This document shows, piece by piece, positions 46,390 through 57,500 of a DNA stretch of 64,000 nt (the first letter of the stretch is position 1; every line of letters begins with the position of its first letter). A program made the translations under genes and the position numbers. The stretch spans positions 49,050,122-49,114,121 of the forward strand of contig NC_134849.1 in the NCBI RefSeq assembly GCF_965363235.1. Reading direction: 5' to 3'. The notes below the pieces were generated by a model. The model was not told the DNA's origin. It saw only the letters and a list, made by a program, of their open reading frames with translations, and did not search any database. The stretch is from Mytilus galloprovincialis. Lineage: Eukaryota > Mollusca > Bivalvia > Mytilida > Mytilidae.

Positions 46390-47060
46390 TTTACCACCCT
46401 TAGAAAATAAAATTAAAAATGAGCCACAAAATGTTTTATCATCTCCTATTCCTGGATTTCTAATACATTAACCTAACTGTTTGTGTTGTACATGTGCATA
46501 TGTATGTAATCAGTATCTTCCTTAGATTTAATTTTCAAATGTTAAAAGGGTGAAAAATAATTCCTTTTCTGTGTATCCATGGCAACATTCTTCATTTATT
46601 TACCATAACATATTGCAAAAAGGGGGTAAACATGCATGTCACATATCCCCCAAAATTTGGATCAAACTAAAATTTCAATGCCTTTGAGTGATACCTTTTT
46701 AGACACTGTTTTCATAAATCTTCCTAATGATCAAATAAAAAATGGGTGTCTTTCGCCTATTTTTTTCGTAAAATCTAATCACAAAGTTCGTGCGACAAAA
46801 ATTTGGAAAAAAACATTACAAAAATTGCCGGACCAATGTATGGTATGGACATACATGTACAAATACGGACTCTCATACAGAAAACAGCCTATATTACATG
46901 CATTATATGATCTTGATGTTCATATAAACCCAATACGAAGGCTATTTTAATACTCAGCTATCCAAAAATGAATTTTATTGCACACTAGCTCTTATATTTG
47001 AAAAATCCTCAGGGGCCAAAATGCGAAACTACACATCTAACTGTGGAGTGCTACCTTTAC
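46390..47060. repeat. family B/Harbinger-MITE-related core of the foldback
   Basis: 46570-46720 resembles 340-500 and 8070-8220 (ATGGCAACA, TTGAGTGATACC). 46855-47060 resembles 36880-37066 (AATACGGACT, GTTCATATAAACCCA, GTGCTACC end). So the two dispersed families share sequence and may be one lineage. A plus-strand frame at 46636-46950 is incidental. Confidence 0.5.
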
Positions 47061-47061
47061 T

Positions 47062-47225
47062 GGGACTCCGGGATCGGGTGTTTTTAAGCTCGGGATTTCG
47101 GGATTGACCCTTTCGGATCCGGGAATTCTTTTTTTCGGATTACGGGACGTCGGGATTTACTTTATTTAAATTCGGGATTTCGAGATTTCGTGTTTTTAAG
47201 CCCGGGATTTCTGGATCAGGAACCC
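47062..47225 (+). repeat. CGGGATTTCGGGATT low-complexity tract
   Basis: Repeated CGGGATTTCGGG, TTTTTAAGCTCGGGATTT and TTTTTAAGCCCGGGATTT words over about 160 bp, much more GC-rich than the surroundings. Confidence 0.55.
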
Positions 47226-47370
47226 TCCTATCCCCTCTCAGTTATTCTCTTTAAATACAGAATTATTATATCATTATTATTATGTAAATATTCTACTTTT
47301 GGGATCTGGCCACGTCTACAGTTCCGCTTCGAAGGGCGAAATGAATCATATATCAATACAAATTTAAAAT

Positions 47371-47985
47371 CTTGAGGGAACGAGATAACTATCTTGAGGG
47401 AACAACATAGTATCTTGAGGGAACGACATAGCATCTTGAGGGAACAACATAACATCTTGAGGGAACGACATAGTATCTTGAGGGAACGACATAGTATCTT
47501 GAGGGAACGAGATAACTATCTTGAGGGAACAACATAACATCTTGAGGGAACGACATAGTATCTTGAGGGAACGAGATAACTATCTTGAGGGAACGACATA
47601 GTATCTTGAGGGAACGAGATAACTATCTTGAGGGAACAACATAACATCTTGAGGGAACGACATAGTATCTTGAGGGAACGACATAGCATCTTGAGGGAAC
47701 GAGATAACTATCTTGAGGGAACAACATAACATCTTGAGGGAACGACATAGTATCTTGAGGGAACGAGATAACTATCTTGAAGGAACGACATAGTATCTTG
47801 AGGGAACGAGATAACTATCTTGAGGGAACAACATAACATCTTGAGGGAACGACATAGTATCTTGAGGGAACGAGATAACTATCTTGAAGGAACGACATAG
47901 TATCTTGAGGGAACGAGATAACTATCTTGTGGGAACGACATAGCATCTTGAGGGAACGACATAGTATCTTGAGGGAACAACATAA
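47371..47985. repeat. 21-bp array, right arm of foldback (~29 units)
   Basis: Complement of the left array. Here a three-unit pattern (AACTATC, AACATC, AGTATC types) recurs, so the right arm shows more regular higher-order repetition than the left. Confidence 0.9.
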
Positions 47986-48455
47986 TTTTTTTTTATTTCA
48001 TGGCCGCATTCTGCCACCGTATAATTGTCATTTCTTTAGAAGCTTTTGTTATTTTTAAATTCAAGAAAAATAGGTTTAAAAATGAGAATTAAATATAGCT
48101 TGATATTTATTTATTATTATTACAAGTATTATTGTTCAAATAAATATACAAAGTTGATTTCCGTTGCTTTATGGATCTTATATAATTTATTTCATTTATG
48201 TCAGTTAAAAGATTTAACAATTTTAAGGTGATCTCCAACTTATTTTATTATTTATCAGATAGTTTCCTCAAATAACCAGGTCAAATCTAAATAGTCCATC
48301 AAAGAATAAACCAGAAACAGATTTTTACTCTAACGGCCATCATTTTTTCTTTTTTTATATTTAGAAATGAAATTAATTAAAATTATTTTATGCAAGTTTG
48401 TCCATATTGTATATGATTATTAATTTAATGATTCTTTATTAAAAGAGAGTTAATA

Positions 48456-49912
48456 TCCCAGTCCCACTAGGCCACGATCGCACTACGATCTGTGAAAAAA
48501 ATGCAAATGTTGATGATCGTAGTACGATCGTGTAGATCACAGTAAGGTCGTATCACGGTCGTGGTGAGGTCTTCAAGATCGTGATGATCGTGGTGCGGTC
48601 GTGGTGAAATCAGGTCGTAGTAGAAGCGCGTAGTGAGAGCGCAGTAAGGTCGTGGTAAGATCGCAAAGGTCGCTGTACCTTCGTAGTGAGAGCGTAGCGA
48701 AAGCGTAGCGAAAGCGTAGCGAAAGCGTGATTCTATTCGGAGAGACTGCGCTACGATCTCACAGCGACGTTATTACGACCTCACTACGACCATTACGTTC
48801 TCACCGTGACCCAACTACGCTTCCACTACAACATACCACGTTTACACCACGCTATTCAAGACCACAGTACGATTCTAGCACGCCCTTGCCGTCCTCATCA
48901 CGCTCTTCTTACGACCTCACTACGTTCATACTACGACCATCATTCTCACTGTCATTTTCACATAAAATATATCAAATCTCTCCAGGTTTTGTTTCTCTGT
49001 ATGTAATTAGTACTTCTTGTCCATTTTCTCTAACGGCTCAACCATGCTTCTCGTTTTTATAAAGATTAGACCGTTGGTTTTCCCGTTTGAATGGTTTTAC
49101 ACTAGTAATTTATTGGGGCCCATTATATAGCTTGCTGTTCGATGTGAGTCTAGGCTCCATGTTGAAGACCGTACCTTGACCTATAACGGTTTACTTTTAT
49201 AAATTGTTACTTAGATGGAGAGTTGTCTTATTGGCACTCATACCACATCTTCCTATATTTATTGACACATCTGTGTCATCTCTGCTATCGTTCACTAAAA
49301 TATCGTCATTTGAGCTTGATGGACCAGCAATAGGTTGTAATTTAGGTTGGATTGGTCGGTCCGACATCTCTGCTGGATCAGGATTCGTTACTATCAGAGC
49401 TCAATTTGCCTATCATCAACTCCTACCACCACGCCCACGTGTTTTAGTAGATTTAGATGGCATGGCTGTTTTGTTTCAGAGAAATCTACGTATTAATCAG
49501 AAATAGAAGGAATGGAACTGTGTTAATATGGAACACGATGTTGACGTTTTTGCTGAAAACGTAGAAAGATCGCGGTATGAACGAAGTATAATCGTGGTAA
49601 GAACGTGCTATAATCGCAGTAGAAGCGTGGTAAGATCGTGTTGCAATCGGTTAACTCGTGGTATGGTCGTAGTGAGAACGTGATGAGCGTAGAAAGATCT
49701 TGATAAGCGTAGTGAGGTCGCAGAATAAGCGCAGTGAGAACGTCGTATAATCATAGCGGGATCGTTGTAGAAGCGTAATGAAGACGTAGTAGCATCGTGA
49801 AAGCAACGAAAATTTGTATTTTCATGCCGCTCATACCGCGACCTCACCACGATCTGAATTTATTTTAGATCGCGGTGAGCGTGGTGCGATCGTGGTCTAG
49901 TGGGACTGGGGC
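48456..49912. mobile_element. CCCAGTCCCACTAGG element, full copy
   Basis: It opens TCCCAGTCCCACTAGGCCAC and closes with the inverse GTGGTCTAGTGGGACTGGGG. TTAATA flanks both ends (48450-48455 and 49913-49918), which could include a TTAA target. The arms are rich in GATCGTAGT/GAAAGCGTAGC on the left and the complementary TACGACC/CACGATC words further in, so much of it can fold. It contains a copy of the common mussel repeat at 49067-49258. Frames at 48727-49062, 49204-49506 and 49608-49850 are incidental. No transposase. Confidence 0.78.
49067..49258 (+). repeat. common mussel repeat inside the 48.5 kb element
   Basis: ATTAGACCGTTGGTTTTCCC, TTTGAATGGTTTTACACTAG, GAGTTGTCTTATTGGCACTC and CCACATCTTCC, nearly identical in layout to 50523-50714 and 58297-58489. 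Confidence 0.7.
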
Positions 49913-49918
49913 TTAATA

Positions 49919-51170
49919 CCCCAGTCCCACTAGGCCACGATCGCACTACGATCTGTGAAAAAAATGCAAATTTTGATGATCGTAGTACGATTGTGTAGAT
50001 CGCAGTAAGGTCGTATCACGGTCGTGGTGAGGTCTTCAAGATCGTGATGAGCGTGGCAAACTTTGAACATGTTCAAAACAATCGTTGTGCGGTCGTGGCG
50101 AAATCAGGTCATAGTAGAAGCGTAGTGAGAGCGCACTAAGATCGTAGTAAGATCGCAAAGGTCGCTGTACCATCGTAGTGAGAGCGTAGCGAAAGCGTGA
50201 TTCTATTCGGAGAAACTGCGCTACGATCTCATTGCGACGTTATTACGACCTCACTACGATCATCACGTTCTCACCGCGACCAAACTACGCTTCCACTACG
50301 ACTATACCACGCTGTTCACGACCATAGCACGATTGTAGCACGCCCTTGCCGTCCTCATCACGCTCTTCTTACGACCTGACTACGTTCATACTACGACCAT
50401 TATTCTCATTGTCATTTTCCTATAAAATATATTAATTATCTCCAGGTTTTGTTTGTTTGTGTGTAATTGGGACTTCTTGTCCATTTTCTCTAACGGCTCA
50501 ACCATGCTTCTTGTTTTTATATAGATTAGACCGTTGGTTTTCCCGTTTGAATGGTTTTACACTAGTAATTTTGGGGGCCTTTTATATCTTGCTGTTCGGT
50601 GTAAGCCAAGGCTCCGTGTTGAAGGCCTTATCTTAGCCTATAATTGTTACTTTTAAAAATTGTAACTTGGATTGAGAGTTGTCTCATTGGCACTCATACC
50701 ACATCTTCCTATATCTATTGACACATCTGTTTCATATCTGCTATCGTTCACTAAAATATAGTCATTTCAGCTTTATGGACCAGCAATAGGTTGTAATTTA
50801 GGTCAGATTGGTCGGTCCGACATCTCTACTTGAACAAGATTCGTTACTATCAGAGATCCATCTGCCTCTACATCAACCCTAACACCATGCCCACGTGTTC
50901 TAGTAGATTTTGGTGGCATGACTGTATTTTTTTCGAGAAATCTACGTATTAATCAGAAATAGAACTGAAGGAATGATACTGTATTGATATGGAACACGAT
51001 GTTGACGTTATTGCTGAGAGCGTACTAAGATCGCGGTTTGAACGTAGTGTAATCGTGGTAAGAACGTGCTATAATCGCAGTAGAAGCGTGGTAAGATCGT
51101 GTTACAATCGGATAACTCGTGGTATGGTCGTAGTGATAACGTGTTGAGCGTAGAAAGATCTTGATAAACG
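49919..51170. mobile_element. CCCAGTCCCACTAGG element, second head-to-tail copy, right end missing
   Basis: It starts CCCCAGTCCCACTAGGCCAC one target-site length after the first copy and follows it closely through the internal mussel repeat (50523-50714) and the GAACGTAGTGTAATCGTGGT region, then stops near 51170 (AAGATCTTGATAAACG) without the closing terminus. It carries a segment near 50053-50080 (GGCAAACTTTGAACATGTTC) that the first copy lacks. Confidence 0.75.
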
Positions 51171-51779
51171 TATGAGAAAAAGCTTTGTTTATGTATATCC
51201 CATGATGATGGAAGTGTTTAACCACCTTGACTGGCTTTTCAGCCTTCGCATGGTCGGCTCGGTGCCCGAAGGCGTTTGGTGAGCTTTTACATATTTTCTG
51301 CGGTGGGTCAGGAACAGCGAGGACGCCATGTCGGTTTTCTCAAGTTTTTTTTGTTGTACTATTTTTATGTTTCTTTACTTCACAACGGCTGCTTTCAGGG
51401 CCAGATGACCTCGATGATTGAGTAGTCAGTACTGGTAGATGATGAGTCTTGGACGTAGTATTAAAGATAAGCATTATCAGGACCAAAGTCGTGAGACAGT
51501 GAAATGATGGTCAATTATTCAACACTCTCGGTTGTCAGCCGACATAACACTTCCCCATCCATAATGGGTTTTGGAGTTTATGCCTGGCGTATTCCGACTC
51601 TGTACAGCGTTGGATTGGTTTCTGTAATCTAAAGTAGTAAGTCGTTGATCCATCTATCAGTAAACCCTCCTCGAAGATAGTGGGTAAAGGAGAGCTGACC
51701 CAGCACGTCCGTTCAGCTGTAATGACTGAGACGTAACTGAGTAATGATAATGGTATATCCCATAGTTTTATTCTAAACT

Positions 51780-52145
51780 GTGTCTAGTGGTGTTAGCCAT
51801 CTTTAATTTGGAGTGTCTACACAGGTAGGCACTTAAAGTTAACCATCGAGAGACGTTAACCACCGAGAGTCGGTTTTTAGACCCGCCCAGTGCACCTAAG
51901 CACGCCTACTTTTGGAGCTCTTTAGTATGAAGATAAGAAAAATATACGAAATTACGGAACTGTATACCCTGTTTTATCCTTGTTGTTGGTGTTTCTTGCG
52001 CATGCGCACAAAGCACGGTTATAGTTACGGTTACTGACTCAGGAACCTTGTATATTATATACGTTTAATAAACTGGATCCTTGTTGTGTTCAGTTATCGA
52101 TACACTACGATGGAATTACGGACCAGTTTAACATAAACATGGTAA
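51780..52145 (+). mobile_element. possible solo LTR of a retrotransposon
   Basis: A GC-richer stretch with AATAAA near 52068 followed by a GT-rich TTGTTGTGTTCAG and ending ...AAACA before TGGTAA, the layout expected of an LTR. No flanking direct repeat or coding region was established. Family unknown; Gypsy-like is a guess. Confidence 0.22.
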
Positions 52146-53680
52146 ATAGATAGACAGCTGATTATCATAATTGATTAAGAAATAACCTGGAAGAAGAAAT
52201 GAGTTAACTATTGATTACAACAGAGACGAGAATGCCATCGTGTTTGTTCTGCTAAAAAAAGCAGGAACATTGGAGTTTATGGTTAGATTTTAAATATTTA
52301 TTGTCTCCAAAATGGGTAAATTTGATATAGTACCACCCCCCCCCCTTTTTTTTTTAAATAACTGGAGAACCACACATCTCGCTCGCTTAACAAAGTAACA
52401 ATAAGAAATAATTATTGTTAGTTTCAAGAATAATTAATCGTCAAAACTTATCCCCTCCCCGACATCAAAGGAAGTTAAATGTATTATCCCAAAATTAGAC
52501 CAAATTTTTATGATTTATATAAGGACGTCTTGACAGGCTATTATTTTATTTTGTTTTGTTGGGGTTTTTTTTTGCTTTGACGTCTTCCTCCTGTATGAAA
52601 AAAAACATAATAGACCCCCCCCTTTTTTTTCCCCATAATATAGCTTTTTAAGAAGTCATAATTATTTGGACTACCCCTGAATATATTTCAGACAGACTCT
52701 TCTCTAAAAAAATGTAAACATGATTTGAGAGAAATCTTTGGAATAGTTTTTTAAATGATTTAATTATTATGTCATGTATATAATTGACATTAACATAGTT
52801 ATAAACTGAGATTACTAGTATAACACATAGTGTTATAGTAGTCTCAGATATAAACTTTCCATTGTATTGACCAATATGACTAACTCATATGATCTTTCCC
52901 ATAAATGTCACAATATCAATATATTACAGTAAAACTGATAGTTTGATGACATTGTTTAAGACTATTGACCTCAGGTCAGCCTAAACTGAGTTTAAAACTG
53001 TAATTTATTCATTAAAACAGTTCAAGACATGTACCTTCTGAAATGTGATTGCAGCAAAATTAAACCTAAGGCATAACATACTTAGTGTGCAGGAAGTGCC
53101 ACTAAATAAATACTGATTTGTAAAATTAGATGATGATATTTGTGAAGTCAAAGATATTATAGCTAGTTATAACTGGTTTTAGATATAAATCTGAGTAAAA
53201 GGTTGATTTATATGTGCTCTTTCATGTTTAGATTATAATTTAAATTTAATCTTTTGAAGTTTTTTTTATAATATTAAGACATTAAAATCACAATTATTTA
53301 TTTATACACAAAAAAATAATTTTTGTCCTTTTTTAGTTGAATGACTGTACACAAACATTATACACACATAACTGTAATGTTTTTTTTCTATAGCCCCAGA
53401 ATGTGACAAAAGACTTATTAATCCAGATTTACAATAAATAGAAATAGTTCAGCTACCATAAGACTGCTATGACAAAAATTTTGCAGTTTCCAGAATTTGA
53501 GGTAGAGTATAGTTAGGAATAGTTTGATTATGCAGATGCTTAGTTTGCCATAAACAATTATGCCCTTGATACAAAAGCAGAGGAAACAAAAAAGTATGAA
53601 AATAGTTGAAAAAAGTAATCATTATTACCTAGTCATATACTGTAAATAGAAAAAGAGAAAAGCACTGGTTATGATTTGGT
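52146..53680. other. nothing recognised
   Basis: AT-rich DNA with homopolymer runs of C and T near 52337-52360 and 52614-52632. No protein-like frame. Confidence 0.35.
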
Positions 53681-53689
53681 ATTTTTAAT

Positions 53690-54581
53690 AGCATTATCAT
53701 TTGTCCATAACTTGGAATATATACTGGATTGAGCTTGACATTTATTTAATATCATTGACACATGGTTGCAAGAAATGAAAGATGGTAATTTAAACCTAGC
53801 AATTTTATTAAGATTTAAAAAAAAGCTTTTGATTTGGTAGAATATGACTTTCTTTGTTTAAAGCTCGACATGTATGGATTTAGTGAGACTACTGTTAGTT
53901 TTTTTAAGTCGTACCTGAATAACAAAAGGTATACATTTGTAATGTTAACTCTGAACAACAACATGTAAAATTTGGTGTTCCCCAATGTTCTATACCTTGT
54001 CCTCTATTGTTTGTGCTATTTATAAATGACCTTCCCTTATGCATTAAAAAATGTGAAACAGACTTATTTCGTTGTATATGCTGATGACACCACTATTCAT
54101 AAATAAGGGGGAAACATCTAGAAAATATAAATGATGATGTTCAAGAAGATTTATACAGGGTTGAAGAGTGGTGTAAAATGAATAACATGTTCATAGATGC
54201 AAATGAAACAAAATGTTTGATTACTGGAACAAAGCAGAAACTATTCAGACTTTTCAACCAAACTTGATAATAAATTAATGTATTACAAAATTCTTCATGT
54301 GAAAAAATATTAGTTTCAAAATTGACAGCCCACTAAGTAACTGGAGAAATCAAATTGACCAAGGTTGTGCTAATATATCATCCAGAATATACCGTCTTTC
54401 TTAAATACATTTTCTTTTATATAACTACAAGAAAACATAATACAATGGGTGTTCTGCCCCTAATTGACTACTGATGTATTATTTGGGATGAATGTAAAAA
54501 TTGAGGGATAACAAGAATTTTGAAAATCCAAAAAAAAGGGCAGCATGATAAATTCTAGATGCAGATCCGTTATCCCTCTTG
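53690..54581 (+). pseudogene. decayed LINE reverse transcriptase fragment
   Basis: Scattered frames spell RT motifs in order: TWLQEMKDGNLNLAILL (about 53761), an AFDLVEYDFL-like box, MYGFSETTVSFFKSYLNNKR (about 53871), FGVPQCSIPCPLLFVLFIND (about 53970; the usual GVPQGSILGPLLF is altered), YADDTTIH with the catalytic dinucleotide DD (about 54077), and VEEWCKMNNMFIDANETK (about 54160). Several frame changes and stops mean it is long dead. It ends abruptly at the first unit of the 68-bp array. It belongs to a different LINE clade from 9284-12842, judging by the motif wording. Confidence 0.7.
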
Positions 54582-57500
54582 GTATATAGGAGCACTATAT
54601 TCTATGTTAACCTCCGACAGTAGGTATAAACAAATACTGTTGATAGACGGTATATATGAGCACTATATTCCATGTTAACCACTGACGGTAGATATAGCCA
54701 AATACTGTTGATAGACGGTATATAGGAGCACTATATCTTATGTTAACCACCGACGGTAGGTATAGACAAATACTGGTGATAGACGGTATATAGGATCACT
54801 ATATTGTTTGTTAACCACCGACGGTAGGTATAAACAAATACTGTTAATAGGCGGTATATACATGTAGGAGCACTATATTGTATGTTAACCACCGACAGTA
54901 GGTATAGACAAATACTGTTGATAGGTGGTATATAGGAGCACTATATTGTATATTAACTACCCACAGTAGGTATACATTAATACTGTTGATAGACGGTATA
55001 TAGGAGCACTATATTGTATGTTAACCACCGACGGTAGGTATAAACAAATACTGTTGATAGACGGTATATAGGAGCACTATATTGTATGTTAACTATCGAC
55101 AGTAGGTATAGACAAATACTGTTGATAGACGGTATATAGGAGCACTATATTGTATGTTAACTACCGACAGTAGGTATAGACAGATACTTTTGATAGACGG
55201 TATGTAGGAGCACTATATTGTATGTTAACCACCGACGGTAGTTATAGACAAATACTGTTGATAGATGGTATATAGGAGCACTATATTGTATGTTAACTAC
55301 CAACGGTAGGTATAGACAAATACTGTTGATAGACGGTATATAGGAGCACTATATTGTATGTTAACCACCGACGGTAGGTATAGACAAACACTGTTGATAG
55401 ATGGTATATAGGAGCACTATATTGTATGTTAACTACCGATGGTAGGTATAGACAAATACTGTTGATAGACGGTATATAGGAGCACTATATTGTATGTTAA
55501 CTACCGACAGTAGGTATAGACACATACTGTTGATAGACGGTATATAGGAGCACTATATTGTATGTTAACCACCGACGGTAGGTATAGACAAATACTGTTG
55601 ATAGACGGTATATGGGAGCACTATATTGTATGTTAACCAACGACGGTAGGTATAGACATATACTGTTGATAGATGGTATATAGGAGCACTATATTGTATG
55701 CTAACTACCGACAGTAGGTATAGACAAATACTGTTGATAGACATCAACGGTATATGGGAGCACTATATTGTATGTTAACCACTGACGGTAGGTATAGACA
55801 AATACTGTTGATAGACAGTATATAGGAGCACTATATTGTATGTTAACCACCAACGGTAGGTATAGACAAATACTGTTGATAGACGGTATATAGGAGCACT
55901 ATATTGTATGTTAACTACCTACGGTAGGTATAGACAAATACTGTTGATAGACGGTATATAGGAGCACTATATTGTATGTTAACTACCGACGGTAGGTATA
56001 GACAAATACTGTTTATAGACGGTATATAGGAGCACTATATTGTATGTTAACTACCGACGGTAGGTATAGACAAATACTGTTGATAGACGGTTTATGGGAG
56101 CATTATATTGTATGTTAACCACCGACGGTAGGTATAGACATATACTGTTGATAGATGGTATATAGGAGCACTATATTGTATGTTAACTACCGACAGTAGG
56201 TAAAGACAAATACTGTTGATAGACGGTATATGGGAGCACTATATTGTATGTTAACCACCGACGGTAGGTATAGACAAATACTGTTGATAGACGGTATATA
56301 CATTGTAGGAGCACTATATTGTATGTTAACCACCAACGGTAGGTATAGACAAATACTGTTGATAGACGGTATATAGAAGCACTATATTGTATGTTAACTA
56401 ACGACAGTAGGTATAGACAAATACTGTTGATAGACGGTATATGGGAGCATTATATTGTATGTTAACCACCGACGGTAGGTATAGAAATATACTGTTGATA
56501 GATGGTATATAGGAGCACTATGTTGTATGTTAACTACCGACAGTAGGTATAGACAAATACTGTTGATAGACGGTATATGGGAGCACTATATTGTATGTTA
56601 ACCACCGACGGTAGGTATAGACAGATACTGTTGATAAACGGTATATAGGAGCACTATAGTGTATGTTAACCACCGACGGTAGGTATAGACAAATACTGTT
56701 GATAGACGGTATATAGGAGCACTATATTGTATGTTAACTACCGACAGTAGGTATAGACAGATACTGTTGATAAACGGTATATAGGAGCACTATAGTGTAT
56801 GTTAACCACCGACGGTAGGTATAGACAAATACTGTTGATAGATGGTATATAGGAGCACTATATTGTATGTTAACTACCGACGGTATGTATAGACAAATAC
56901 TGTTGATAGACGGTATATAGGAGCACTATATTGTATGTTAACCACCGACGGTAGGTATAGACAAATACTGTTGATAGATGGTATATAGGAGCACTATATT
57001 GTATGTTAACTACCGATGGTAGGTATAGACAAATACTGTTGATAGACGGTATATAGGAGCACTATATTGTATGTTAACTACCGACAGTAGGTATAGACAC
57101 ATACTGTTGATAGACGGTATATAGGAGGACGATATTGTATGTTAACCACCGACGGTAGGTATAGACAAATACTGTTGATAGACGGTATATGGGAGCACTA
57201 TATTGTATGTTAACCAACGACGGTAGGTATAGACATATACTGTTGATAGATGGTATATAGGAGCACTATATTGTATGCTAACTACCGACAGTAGGTATAG
57301 ACAAATACTGTTGATAGACATCAACGGTATATGGGAGCACTATATTGTATGTTAACCACCGACGGTAGGTATAGACAAATACTGTTGATAGACAGTATAT
57401 AGGAGCACTATATTGTATGTTAACCACCAACGGTAGGTATAGACAAATACTGTTGATAGGCGGTATATAGGAGCACTATATTGTATGTTAACTACCGACG

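Larger units (their letters stand above)
45517..48021. mobile_element. 2.5 kb foldback element with inverted 21-bp repeat arrays
   Basis: The termini TACGGTGGCAGAATGCGGCC and its exact inverse are flanked by TAATTG at 45511-45516 and 48022-48027. After ~40 bp of unique terminus each arm becomes an array of a 21-bp unit, GTTCCCTCAAGATACTATGTC on the left (45556-46120) and the complementary TATCTTGAGGGAACGACATAG type on the right (47371-47985). Inward of the arrays the match continues weakly (ACTTCGAAACGG at about 46160 against its partner near 47325). The core contains pieces of other repeats and no transposase. The arms, about 0.65 kb each, could pair almost throughout. Confidence 0.85.

Noticed and set aside
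48727-51225. Several arginine/threonine-rich frames such as RSHSDVITTSLRPLRSH
   Set aside because: Translations of repeated CACTACGAC words in the CCCAGTCCCACTAGG elements, present on both strands.
51227-51421. 64-residue frame with MTGFSAFAWSARCPKAFGELLH
   Set aside because: Short, no start context or splice support, and it resembles fragments of repeat sequence (TTCGCATGGTCGGCTCGGTG). I could not tie it to a protein family.
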